A DNA stretch of 26,618 nucleotides from JAHECQ01 sp047638695 (GTDB lineage Bacteria > Actinomycetota > Acidimicrobiia > Acidimicrobiales > SZUA-35): assembly GCA_047638695.1 (NCBI GenBank), contig JBLINY010000062.1, forward strand, positions 1 to 26,618. The letters run 5' to 3'. The number at the start of each line of letters is the position of its first letter. The stretch's first letter is position 1. Made by a program: the position numbers and the translations under genes. Below are positions 7,311-14,922 of the stretch, one piece after another. The notes below the pieces were generated by a model. That model did no database searches. It was not told where the DNA came from and worked only from the letters and a program-made list of their open reading frames with translations.

Positions 7311-9287
7311 CAGGATGGCCAGAAGTTCGTCGCCATAGCGTTCGAGCTTCGCCGCTCCGATGCCGGGCATCCCCGCGAGTTGCGACTTCGAGGTTGGGCG
7401 CCGCTTGGCGATCGCCCGCAGTGTCTGATCGTTGAACACCACGAAGGCCGGCACGTCGGCAGCCCGTGCTTGGTTGCGACGCCAGGTTCGCAGCGCATCG
7501 AACGCAGGGTCGTCAACTGGGGTTGGGGTGCGGGACCCTGTTTTTGGAATGGCCTGACGCGTCCGGGCCAATTCGGCTCGCCAGTCGGTAGGGGCGTAGC
7601 CGCGGCGCAGATGCTCGACAGCCGATTGAAGGTGGTCGAGGTAGCTCGATGGCTGACGCTTGGCCGAGCGAGTGCCGAAGGTGCGCTCGGCCGCCCACGA
7701 CATGTGCAGCTCGCGTTCAGCTCGGGTAACGCCGACGTACAGCAGCCGCTGCTCCTCGTTGAGCTGGGCGCCCGTGGTGGCGTAGCTAATCGGGACGAAA
7801 CCCTGCTCAAGGCCAGCTAGGTGAACGACCGGCCACTCGAGGCCCTTGGCCCCGTGGAACGTGGCCAGTTCGACCGCGTCGGAGTCGACCGTTACCTCGC
7901 TGGCTTGCACCGTCGCTATCCAGGCCACAAGACCGGGCCCGTTTGGACTGGGATCGACGCTGAGATACTCGTGCACCAGGCGGCTGAGGGCGGCCAGATT
8001 CTGGCGGCGATCGACCTCGGCCGGGACGAGCGGTTCCTCGGTGCCGTCTGGCAGCACCGACGGTTCGAGCGATTCGTCGAGCGTACGAAGAGCGATGATG
8101 AGATCGACACCCGGTCGACCCAGAATACGCAGCTCGTTCTTGACCTCTTGAGTCGACATCGGCCCCGATCCGCCGCGGACCCGAACCGGGATGTTGGCCG
8201 CCGTGAGGGCCAGCTCAATCGGAACCAGTTGAGCGTTGGTGCGGACCAATACCGCCTGGTGTGACCACAAATCGTTCACTGACTTGGCCATTTTGATGGC
8301 ATCGGCTATGCCGGCTGCCTCGGCCTGATCGGTGGGGTAGGCCGTGATAGTTGGCGGTAGTCCCTTGGCCCGGTGGGCAATGAGGCTTCCAGATGTGCTG
8401 GCCAAGGCGGCAGCGGCGACGGTGAGGATCTGCGGCGTCGAGCGATAGTTATCTTTGAGCTCGATCACCGTGGCCTGGGGCTCTCGGCGAGCGAACGAAG
8501 CCAGCAAGTTCGGATCGGCTCCGTTCCATCCGTAGATCGCCTGGTTCGGATCGCCGACGACGAAAAGATCACTGCTGTCGCCACGCCAAGCCTGAAGTAG
8601 CTCGAATTGGAGCGGGTTTACGTCTTGGAACTCATCGACGTACAGGTGTCGATGGCGCCAGCGGACAGCAGCGGCGTAGTCGGGATCGGACTTGAGATCT
8701 CTGGTCGCCAACGCGAGGAGATCATCGAAGTCGACGACTCGGCGCTGTCGTTTCTCGTTCTGATACCGCTCCATGAGATCGGCCATGTCATCGGCCGGAA
8801 GGGGACTGGTGCGACCTTCGAGGTCGGCCGCGGTGCCGTAGTTCTCCGGTGCGACCAGCCGAGCTCGAGCCCACTCGATTTCGCTGACAACGTCGAGTGG
8901 ATCGATGCCGCTGCGCCGCCCCATTAGTTGGCTGACGAAACGATATTTCCGATCGAGCATCGTCGGAGGAGCGACACCACGCTCAGTCCACCGTTGGCGA
9001 AGCTGCGTAAGGGCGACGCCGTGGAACGTTCCGCCGACGACGTCGTCGCGCAGACCGAGCGACCGGAGCCGCGCTCGCAATTCGCCTGCCGACTTTCGGG
9101 TGAAGGTGAGCGCGAGCACCCGTCGAGGGTCGGTGTCGCCGTTCGCAATCCGGTAGGCGATGCGGCGCGTCAGCACCCGGGTCTTGCCCGATCCGGCGCC
9201 GGCCAGAACCACCAGCGGGCCGCCAGCAGTGATAACCGCTTCGAGTTGTCGCTCGTTCAGCCCGTCGAGCAGCCGATCAGCCTCCAC
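7293..9287 (-). CDS. uvrD2: UvrD2-type ATP-dependent DNA helicase with C-terminal HRDC domain, cysteine-less
   Basis: A 664-aa superfamily 1A helicase. Visible are the Q-motif region LNERQLEAV, Walker A GAGSGKT (30-36), motif Ia TFTRKSA, motif II VDEFQDVN (217-224), motif III VVGDPNQAIYGWNGAD, motif IV NYRSTPQIL, motif V TFHGAKGLEW and motif VI LYVGVTRAERELH. Residues 592-664 are an HRDC domain (VPAFVVFNDQTL, MPGIGAAKLERYG). This matches actinobacterial UvrD2, a 3'-5' helicase in DNA repair. Mycobacterial UvrD2 carries a tetracysteine (CxxC...CxxC) module between helicase and HRDC; here that segment (about 555-591) has no cysteine, nor does the rest of the protein. The GTG start at 9287 is 7 nt after TAGGGT. 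It is divergent from the PH protein gene. Confidence 0.94.
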   Translation of the reverse strand: MEADRLLDGLNERQLEAVITAGGPLVVLAGAGSGKTRVLTRRIAYRIANGDTDPRRVLALTFTRKSAGELRARLRSLGLRDDVVGGTFHGVALTQLRQRWTERGVAPPTMLDRKYRFVSQLMGRRSGIDPLDVVSEIEWARARLVAPENYGTAADLEGRTSPLPADDMADLMERYQNEKRQRRVVDFDDLLALATRDLKSDPDYAAAVRWRHRHLYVDEFQDVNPLQFELLQAWRGDSSDLFVVGDPNQAIYGWNGADPNLLASFARREPQATVIELKDNYRSTPQILTVAAAALASTSGSLIAHRAKGLPPTITAYPTDQAEAAGIADAIKMAKSVNDLWSHQAVLVRTNAQLVPIELALTAANIPVRVRGGSGPMSTQEVKNELRILGRPGVDLIIALRTLDESLEPSVLPDGTEEPLVPAEVDRRQNLAALSRLVHEYLSVDPSPNGPGLVAWIATVQASEVTVDSDAVELATFHGAKGLEWPVVHLAGLEQGFVPISYATTGAQLNEEQRLLYVGVTRAERELHMSWAAERTFGTRSAKRQPSSYLDHLQSAVEHLRRGYAPTDWRAELARTRQAIPKTGSRTPTPVDDPAFDALRTWRRNQARAADVPAFVVFNDQTLRAIAKRRPTSKSQLAGMPGIGAAKLERYGDELLAILRSVTS

Positions 9288-9294
9288 CCGCCTG

Positions 9295-9300
9295 ACCCTA
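9295..9300 (-). promoter_or_regulatory. -10 box of uvrD2 (leaderless)
   Basis: TAGGGT on the minus strand, -13 to -8 of GTG 9287. The identical hexamer serves the divergent gene at 9547, so the 74-bp repeats are bracketed by two matching -10 boxes. Confidence 0.5.
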
Positions 9301-9308
9301 CAATCTCA

Positions 9309-9530
9309 TTGGGTCGGCTCCGCCTCCCGCTTCGCCATCTGGGTTTCGCTGTTGGGTGCTGTCTCCTTCGTCGACAGCCTTCTTGGGTCGGCTCCGCCTC
9401 CCGCTTCGCCATCTGGGTTTCGCTGTTGGGTGCTGTCTCTTTCGTCGACAGCCTTCTTGGGTCGGCTCGGCCTCCCGCTTCGCCATCTGGGTTTTTGCTG
9501 TTGGGTGCTGTCTCTTTCGTCGACAGCCTC
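9309..9530. repeat. three 74-bp tandem direct repeats in a divergent intergenic region
   Basis: Units start at 9309, 9383 and 9457, each 74 bp. Units 1 and 2 are nearly identical. Unit 3 has a C-to-G change, a slightly expanded T-run and a one-base loss near its end. Each unit carries an inverted repeat GCTGTC, 9 nt, GACAGC (9358-9378, 9432-9452, 9507-9527). The period is not a multiple of three and the frames shift between units, so this is not a coding repeat. It fills nearly the whole gap between uvrD2 and the PH protein gene. It resembles a minisatellite/MIRU-like element rather than CRISPR, as there are no unique spacers. Confidence 0.95.
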
Positions 9531-9546
9531 TGGAGATTGGGGGCAG

Positions 9547-9552
9547 TAGGGT
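9547..9552 (+). promoter_or_regulatory. -10 box of the PH/SHOCT gene (leaderless)
   Basis: TAGGGT at exactly -12 to -7 of the GTG at 9559. No ribosome binding site is seen in the six bases between. Confidence 0.55.
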
Positions 9553-9558
9553 TACTTC

Positions 9559-10179
9559 GTGGCTAAGCAGGAGCAATTGCGCGGTGGTGAAGAGGTGGTG
9601 CTCGACCTTCGGCCGCATTGGTGGTTCTTCTGGCGACAGGTGGCTGCTCTCGTTGCCGCCCTAGCCTTAGGCATCGTGCTCTTGGCCGTTGGGCCCAACC
9701 AAAGCTGGAGCTACCTGGTGCCGGCGATCTTCTTGGTCGTCGCTGTTGGCTGGTTCGGACTTCGCTACGCCGTCTGGGCCACCACCAACTTCATCATCAC
9801 CACCGATCGCATCATCAGCCGCAAGGGTGTGCTTTCACGATCGGGCATCGAGATTCCGCTCGAGCGCGTGAACACCGTGTTCTTCAGTCAGAGCCTGTTC
9901 GAGCGCATGCTTCGGGCTGGCGATTTAGTCATCGAGTCAGCAGGTGAGATGGGCAGCTCGAAGTTCACCGATATCCGTCGTCCCCTCGACGTGCAGAACG
10001 AGATTTACCATCAGATGGAAGACAACGAGAACCGTAAGTTCGACCGTGTCGGCCAGAACATCGCGGCTCCGGCGTCGATCCCAGATCAGATCGACAAGCT
10101 CGATGAATTGCGGCGGCGAGGCGTACTGACCGACGCCGAGTTTAATGCCAAGAAGACCGACCTTCTGCGCCGGCTCTAG
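9559..10179 (+). CDS. membrane-anchored bacterial PH-domain protein with C-terminal SHOCT motif
   Basis: The product has 206 aa. Two hydrophobic helices at about 27-46 and 50-70 form a membrane hairpin. A bPH2/DUF304-type domain follows (about 72-155: TTDRIISRKGVLSRSGIEIPLERVNTV, GDLVIESAG). The last 35 residues are a SHOCT module (IDKLDELRRRGVLTDAEFNAKKTDLL), a short helical oligomerisation motif common at the ends of actinobacterial proteins. The PH domain would face the cytoplasm. No enzymatic function is known for this type; a membrane-stress or scaffold role is possible but not shown. The GTG start is supported by a TAGGGT box 6 nt upstream. The metal-receptor gene follows 48 bp later and may be co-transcribed. 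Confidence 0.9.
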   Translation: MAKQEQLRGGEEVVLDLRPHWWFFWRQVAALVAALALGIVLLAVGPNQSWSYLVPAIFLVVAVGWFGLRYAVWATTNFIITTDRIISRKGVLSRSGIEIPLERVNTVFFSQSLFERMLRAGDLVIESAGEMGSSKFTDIRRPLDVQNEIYHQMEDNENRKFDRVGQNIAAPASIPDQIDKLDELRRRGVLTDAEFNAKKTDLLRRL

Positions 10180-10227
10180 GTCGTCGATTCTGTTGAAGCG
10201 ACTCTCCGTCGAAAGGCGACCCTCGCC

Positions 10228-10938
10228 ATGAAGATTGTCAGCCTTGTCCCGTCCCTCACCGAGACCTCCCGCGCCTGGGGGATCGAGCCGGTTGCATGTA
10301 CCCGCTACTGCGAGCAGCCCGATCTACCGCACGTGGGCGGCACCAAGAATCCCGACATCGACGCCATCGTTGCCCTGGCACCCGATCTCGTCATGCTCGA
10401 CAAAGTCGAGAATTGTAAGGAAGACGCCGAGGCGCTGGAGGAGCGTGGAATCGAACTCTTCGTCACCGATGTCCGTACCCTGGCCGATGTCGCACCCGAC
10501 CTCGACCGTATGGCCGAGGCGCTCCAACTGCCTTCACAGACGCAGCACTGGCCCGACTATTCGACAGGCCCCGCCTACTCGAGAGATAGCGTCAGTCCTG
10601 AAAACGACGGACGGTTCTTTGTGCCGATCTGGCGGCGCCCGTGGATGGCGATTGGCCCAGATACCTATGGCTCCACCTTGCTCGAACACCTTGGTCTGGC
10701 GAATGTGTTTACCGACCAGGCGATCGAGTATCCCGAGATCGAACTGGTCGAAGTTTTGGCCCTGAACCCCAACATCGTCCTTGCTCCCAGCGAGCCCTAC
10801 GAGTTCCAGCCTGAGCATTTGGATGAGCTCCGAACGGTGGCTCCGGTGGTCGAAGTCGATGGCCAAGATCTCTTTTGGTGGGGTGTCCGGACCCCCGACG
10901 CGATCGACCGGCTAGGGAAGCATGTTGCTGGCCGTTAG
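10228..10938 (+). CDS. helical-backbone metal receptor / BtuF-like cobalamin-binding protein lacking a signal peptide
   Basis: The 236-aa sequence has the type III periplasmic-binding fold of BtuF/FhuD proteins: IVSLVPSLTET at the N-terminus, then ACTRYCEQP, VGGTKNPDIDAIVALAPDLVMLD, FVTDVRTLADV, and RRPWMAIGPDTYGSTLLEHLGLANVF, and near the end VDGQDLFWWGVRTPDAIDRL. Relatives capture vitamin B12 or metal chelates for an ABC importer. This protein starts directly at the first strand with no signal peptide or lipobox, and no permease or ATPase gene is nearby, so it probably stays in the cytoplasm, perhaps as a corrinoid/cofactor binder. A secreted start upstream is unlikely given the short gap. 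The malic enzyme gene starts 11 bp after its stop. Confidence 0.85.
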   Translation: MKIVSLVPSLTETSRAWGIEPVACTRYCEQPDLPHVGGTKNPDIDAIVALAPDLVMLDKVENCKEDAEALEERGIELFVTDVRTLADVAPDLDRMAEALQLPSQTQHWPDYSTGPAYSRDSVSPENDGRFFVPIWRRPWMAIGPDTYGSTLLEHLGLANVFTDQAIEYPEIELVEVLALNPNIVLAPSEPYEFQPEHLDELRTVAPVVEVDGQDLFWWGVRTPDAIDRLGKHVAGR

Positions 10939-10949
10939 GTTTCTGCGCC

Positions 10950-12377
10950 ATGCCCGAGCAGACCCCCTCTGATGCCCCAGCCGTACCAGCCACCCAATAC
11001 TCGATCGCACTGCGAGTAACCCTCGAGAATGTGCCCGGTGTCCTCGGTCGTCTCACCACAGCCATTGGTGAGGTCGGCGGCAACATCTACGCCGTCGATA
11101 GCTTCGTCGCGAAGGGCCCCGTGGTCGAGCGCGAGATCGTTGTGAACTGCATCGATGTCGACCACCAGAAACGGGTAGCCGAGGCCGTTGGCGATACGCC
11201 CGGCATCACCCTCCACAGCTGGTGGGACCGCACCTTCGCCATGCACGAAGCCGGGAAGGTCGAGGTGCTTCCCCTCTGCCCAGTCGGCGATGCCGATGAC
11301 CTCTCGATGGCCTACACCCCGGGCGTTGCTCGAGTCTGCTCAGCGATCGCAAGAGACGAGCGGCTGGCCGATGTTTACACCGTTCGTAAGAACATGGTGG
11401 CCATTGTTTCCGACGGCTCGGCTGTTCTCGGCCTGGGCGATATCGGCCCCAAGGCTGCCATGCCGGTAATGGAGGGCAAGGCCCTGCTCTTCAAGGCCTT
11501 TGGTGGCGTTGATGCCTTTCCCATCTGCCTCGATGTGTCGTCGCCTGAAGAAATCGTCGAGACCGTCGTTCGGCTGGCACCAACGTTCGGCGGCGTGAAT
11601 CTCGAAGACATCGCAGCCCCCGGGGCCTTCTATGTCGAAGAAGAGCTGAAGAAGCGGCTCGACATTCCGGTGTTCCACGACGATCAGCATGGCACTGCTG
11701 TTGTTGCCCTTGCCGCTCTCGAGAATGCGCTGCGCATTACGGGCAAGAAGATGGAGGATCTGCGCATCGTTATCTCGGGGGTCGGTGCAGCGGGGGTGGC
11801 GATCGGCAAGATCCTGCTCGGAGCGCAGGCAACCAACATCGTCGGCGTCGATTCAGTTGGTGCCGTCTACGACGGCCGCGAAGGTCTCAACTCCTGGAAG
11901 CAGTGGTTCGCCGAGCACACCAACAACCAGAAGCAGCAGGGCGCACTGGCCGATGTCATGCACGGCGCTGACGTTTTCATTGGTGTCAGTGCCCCGGATG
12001 TCCTCTCAGTCGACGACGTAAGGAACATGGCGTTGGACCCCATCGTGTTCGCCATGGCCAACCCCGACCCTGAGATCAGGCCCGAGGCGGTCGAGGGTCT
12101 GGTCCGAGTGATGGGGACCGGTCGCAGCGACTATCCGAATCAGATCAACAACGTGTTGGCCTTCCCCGGCATCTTCCGCGGCGCCCTCGACGCTCGGGCC
12201 TCCGACATCACCGAAGGTATGAAGTTGGCGGCGGCCAAGGCCATTGCCACATCGATCAGCGATCAAGATCTCAATGAGCGCTACATCATGCCGTCGGTGT
12301 TTGATCGCGATGTCTCGATTCGGGTAGCCGAGGCGGTCGAAGCAGCAGCGCGGGCGGACGGCGTCGCCCGCAACTAG
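10950..12377 (+). CDS. NAD(P)-dependent malic enzyme with N-terminal ACT domain
   Basis: The product has 475 aa. Residues 15-92 form an ACT regulatory domain (YSIALRVTLENVPGVLGRLTTAIGEVGGNI), and residues 105-475 are a bacterial-type malic enzyme. Catalytic Y122 is in YTPGVA and K177 in MEGKALLFK; metal ligands lie in the EDIAAP and HDDQHGTA region, and the Rossmann motif is ISGVGAAGVAIGK. It oxidatively decarboxylates malate to pyruvate. The ACT domain implies allosteric control by a small molecule, probably an amino acid. A frame extension to 10875 exists but would overlap the preceding gene by 64 bp, so ATG 10950 is preferred. TAGGTT (10936-10941) lies just upstream and could drive it separately. 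Confidence 0.95.
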   Translation: MPEQTPSDAPAVPATQYSIALRVTLENVPGVLGRLTTAIGEVGGNIYAVDSFVAKGPVVEREIVVNCIDVDHQKRVAEAVGDTPGITLHSWWDRTFAMHEAGKVEVLPLCPVGDADDLSMAYTPGVARVCSAIARDERLADVYTVRKNMVAIVSDGSAVLGLGDIGPKAAMPVMEGKALLFKAFGGVDAFPICLDVSSPEEIVETVVRLAPTFGGVNLEDIAAPGAFYVEEELKKRLDIPVFHDDQHGTAVVALAALENALRITGKKMEDLRIVISGVGAAGVAIGKILLGAQATNIVGVDSVGAVYDGREGLNSWKQWFAEHTNNQKQQGALADVMHGADVFIGVSAPDVLSVDDVRNMALDPIVFAMANPDPEIRPEAVEGLVRVMGTGRSDYPNQINNVLAFPGIFRGALDARASDITEGMKLAAAKAIATSISDQDLNERYIMPSVFDRDVSIRVAEAVEAAARADGVARN

Positions 12378-12434
12378 GGCGTATCCAGCCTTGGCCGATC
12401 CACTCCGACCGCGTCCGTCTCATGACGGGTTGGC

Positions 12435-13307
12435 TCAGGAGAGGGAAGCGATGGCGTCGGCCACGGCGAGGGTGCGACGGGCGTTGTCGACGTGCAAATT
12501 TTCGATCATGCGGCCATCGACCGTCACCACGCCGCGGCCATCGGCTTCGGCCTCGGTGAAAGCGTCGATCACGCGGCGGGCGTAGTCAACATCGTCGAAT
12601 GAGGGAGCCCACGTTTCGTTGGTGGGATCGACCTGGCTTGGATGAATCAGTGTCTTGCCATCGAAGCCAAGTTCGAATCCCTGGGTGGCCTCGGCTTGGA
12701 AGCCGTCGGCGTTCTTCACGTCGTTGTAGACGCCGTCGATAATGATCTTGCCTGCCTCGCGAGCTGCAAGCAGGGCGGCGGCCAGGTGAGGGACGAGGGC
12801 ATTTCGTCCAGGCAACAGTGGAGCCCGGAGCTCTTTGGCCAGGTCATTGGTGCCCATGACGAGTACCGATACCCGTGGATGAGCAGCGATTGCTCGCACA
12901 TCGAGAATGGCTGTCGGCGTCTCGATCATGGCCCAGATCATGGTGTCGGCAGCGGCGCCAGCGGCATCAAGACGACCCGACACATCGTCGATATAGCCGA
13001 CGGAGCTGACCTTGGGGATAACGACACCGGCGGGTGATGCGGCTCCAGCGGCGGCGATGTCTTCGGCGCCCCAAGGGGTGTCGAGACCGTTGCACCGGAT
13101 CGTCAGTTCGCGGCCGCCGTATTCGCCCGAGGTGGCCGCGGCGACCGCTTGGTTGCGGGCTAGCTCTTTGGCGTCGGGTGCAACCGCATCTTCAAGATCG
13201 AAGATGATGGCATCTGCCGCGATTGCCTTGGCTTTTTCAAGTGCGCGTTCGTTGGCGGCTGGCATGTACAGCACGCTGCGGCGAGGGCGAAGGGAAGACT
13301 CAGACAT
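12435..13307 (-). CDS. CitE-family protein, likely (3S)-malyl-CoA thioesterase or citramalyl-CoA lyase-like (Mcl2/CLYBL type)
   Basis: A 290-aa HpcH/HpaI-CitE TIM-barrel enzyme. It begins RRSVLYMPAANERAL, where the Arg contacts CoA in relatives. The Mg ligand region is IIFDLEDAVAPDAKE, then IRCNGLDTPWG, AMIETPTAI with the second metal-binding Glu, and VMGTNDLAKEL. Its size matches the malyl-CoA thioesterase Mcl2 and human CLYBL rather than full citrate lyase beta, and no alpha or gamma lyase subunits are nearby. It follows the malyl-CoA lyase gene by 11 bp, with ribosome binding site GAGGAG 7 nt before its ATG, so the two are translated from one transcript. Hydrolysis of malyl-CoA to malate is a reasonable inference. 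It converges on the malic enzyme gene. Confidence 0.88.
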   Translation of the reverse strand: MSESSLRPRRSVLYMPAANERALEKAKAIAADAIIFDLEDAVAPDAKELARNQAVAAATSGEYGGRELTIRCNGLDTPWGAEDIAAAGAASPAGVVIPKVSSVGYIDDVSGRLDAAGAAADTMIWAMIETPTAILDVRAIAAHPRVSVLVMGTNDLAKELRAPLLPGRNALVPHLAAALLAAREAGKIIIDGVYNDVKNADGFQAEATQGFELGFDGKTLIHPSQVDPTNETWAPSFDDVDYARRVIDAFTEAEADGRGVVTVDGRMIENLHVDNARRTLAVADAIASLS

Positions 13308-13318
13308 TCGTATTCTCC

Positions 13319-14383
13319 TCAGAAGCCGTAGCTGGAGGCCAGCTCGGGGTCGCGGGCAGCAAGGTCTTTGGCTAGCGCCACGACGACGTGGTGCTGCTTC
13401 ACCGATGCGTCGTCCTCCATCTTGCCGTCGATCATCAGCGCACCTGTTCCGTCGCCCATAGCCTCGATCACGCGCTGTGAGGCGACGACGTCCTGAGGGC
13501 GGGGGCTGAAGACTCGCTTGGCGATGTCAATCTGTACTGGGTGCAGGCTCCAGGCGCCCACGCAGCCAAGGAGATAGGCGTTTCGGAATTGGTCTTCGCA
13601 AGCAACAGTGTCCTTGATGTCACCGAAGGGGCCATAGAACGGGAGGATGCCGTTCGAGACACAGGCATCGACCATGCGGGCGATTGTGTAGTGCCACAAG
13701 TCTTGCTGATGAGTTGCTCGGTCACCTTCGATGTCGGCCGCGTCGGTGCCAGCACCCTCGGGGTCGTCGCGAACCAGGTAGTCGGGATGACCACCGCCGA
13801 CGCGGGTGGTTTTCATCCGTCGATTGGCAGCCAGATCAGCCGGGCCGAGCGAAAGGCCCTGCATGCGAGGCGAAGCGGCACAGATCGCTTCGACATTGGC
13901 GACGCCCCGTGCCGTTTCGAGAATGGCGTGAATCAAAAGTGGCCGGGTGAGGCCGGCCTTTGCTTCGAGTTGGGCCAGGAACTGATCGACGTAGTGAATG
14001 TCCTCGGGGCCTTCGACCTTCGGGATCATGATCACGTCGAGTTCGTCGCCGATCTCGGTAACGAGGCCGTACAGATCATCGAGAATCCATGGCGAGTCGA
14101 GGCTGTTGACCCTGGTCCAGAGTTGGGTGGTGCTGAGATCGGCTGTCTTGCCGACTTCGATCAGGCCAGCCCGCGCCGCATCTTTGTTGTCGGCGCTCAC
14201 AGCGTCTTCGAGATTGCCCAACAGAATGTCGACCTTGGCCGCGATGTCGGGCACCTTTGATCGCATCTTTTCGTTCGACGGATCGAAGAAGTGGATCATC
14301 CGTGAGGGAGGAAACGGGATCTCTCTCAGGGGTTCGGGAGCGCCGACGGCCAACGGTTTGAAGAAGTCTTTCGGATTACGCAC
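13319..14383 (-). CDS. mcl: malyl-CoA/beta-methylmalyl-CoA/citramalyl-CoA lyase, Chloroflexus Mcl type
   Basis: A 354-aa CitE-superfamily lyase. From memory it closely follows the Chloroflexus Mcl (about 348 aa) over its length: FFKPLAVGAPEPLRE, then HFFDPSNEKMR, LLGNLEDAVSAD (metal ligand near E59), VIMIPKVEGPEDIHYVDQ, HAILETARGV, GLSLGPADLAANR, TTRVGGGHPDY, QQDLWHYTIARMVDAC, FYGPFGDIKD and MIDGKMEDDAS. It would split or form malyl-CoA (acetyl-CoA plus glyoxylate) and methylmalyl-CoA (propionyl-CoA plus glyoxylate). About 15 extra residues lie near 215-235 (DDPEGAGTDAADIEGD). The GTG start follows TACCGT by 7 nt, suggesting its own leaderless promoter as well as read-through from upstream. 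Confidence 0.92.
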   Translation of the reverse strand: MRNPKDFFKPLAVGAPEPLREIPFPPSRMIHFFDPSNEKMRSKVPDIAAKVDILLGNLEDAVSADNKDAARAGLIEVGKTADLSTTQLWTRVNSLDSPWILDDLYGLVTEIGDELDVIMIPKVEGPEDIHYVDQFLAQLEAKAGLTRPLLIHAILETARGVANVEAICAASPRMQGLSLGPADLAANRRMKTTRVGGGHPDYLVRDDPEGAGTDAADIEGDRATHQQDLWHYTIARMVDACVSNGILPFYGPFGDIKDTVACEDQFRNAYLLGCVGAWSLHPVQIDIAKRVFSPRPQDVVASQRVIEAMGDGTGALMIDGKMEDDASVKQHHVVVALAKDLAARDPELASSYGF

Positions 14384-14390
14384 CTGGTCA

Positions 14391-14396
14391 ACGGTA
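14391..14396 (-). promoter_or_regulatory. possible internal -10 box of mcl
   Basis: TACCGT on the minus strand at -13 to -8 of the GTG at 14383, in the 20-bp gap after the upstream membrane protein gene. It could give a leaderless mcl-citE transcript. Confidence 0.4.
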
Positions 14397-14403
14397 CCGA
14401 TGA

Positions 14404-14856
14404 TCAGGCCCGCACTGAAATTAAGTTGCTGACCAGCCCAAGCGTCCCACTCGCGACGACCCCGGTAAGGGCAACCATGACCAGAATGAAGTCAGAGACG
14501 CCGTTTGTTGGATGAGAAAATACGTTCCACAGGAACCATCCGGCGGTCACGATCTCGAACAGTGCGGTGAGCGCCAGCGTTGGCCGGTCTATGCCCGTTG
14601 GTCGCGTGTCCTTCAGCCCTTCGGCGATGCGGCTGGTTCGCACGAGAACCACGCCTGCCACGGCCAAGCAGAAGGCGAGAATGACGTCGCCCCGTTCGAT
14701 CGGGCGCTGACTCAACTGAGTTCGCACGAGATGGGCGAAGCCACTGAAGAATACGACCAAGCCCTGCAAACTGAGGATCCCGGAGGTCAACGGGATCCAG
14801 AATTGGGCCAGGATGGGCTTGCGGACGACGCAAGTCGCCGTGACAGTCTGGACCAT
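14404..14856 (-). CDS. small four-helix membrane protein of unknown function
   Basis: I do not recognise a named family. The product is 150 aa with four hydrophobic stretches at about 18-40, 58-78, 92-112 and 122-145, separated by short charged loops (QLSQRPIERGD, RIAEGLKDTRPTGIDRP). This predicts an integral membrane protein with both ends on the same side. It sits between the ccdA-like gene (66 bp upstream) and mcl (20 bp downstream), all on the minus strand, so co-transcription is likely. Nothing in the sequence links it to malyl-CoA chemistry. ATG 14856 is used, with only a weak purine stretch ahead. Confidence 0.7.
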   Translation of the reverse strand: MVQTVTATCVVRKPILAQFWIPLTSGILSLQGLVVFFSGFAHLVRTQLSQRPIERGDVILAFCLAVAGVVLVRTSRIAEGLKDTRPTGIDRPTLALTALFEIVTAGWFLWNVFSHPTNGVSDFILVMVALTGVVASGTLGLVSNLISVRA

Positions 14857-14922
14857 CCCGTCAAGATCGGCCGTCCGGCCGACTTCCTTGAGTTGGGGTA
14901 GTCGGGTTCGCCGGTGCTGAAC

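Noticed and set aside
9309..9530. CRISPR array
   Set aside because: Units are directly adjacent with no unique spacers, and no cas genes are present.
9298..9618. 106-aa minus-strand and plus-strand frames through the 74-bp repeats
   Set aside because: The repeat period is not a multiple of three, so each unit is read in a different frame; there is no consistent peptide repeat and no start signal.
10875..10949. 25-codon upstream extension of malic enzyme
   Set aside because: It overlaps the preceding gene by 64 bp and adds residues unlike the ACT domain start.
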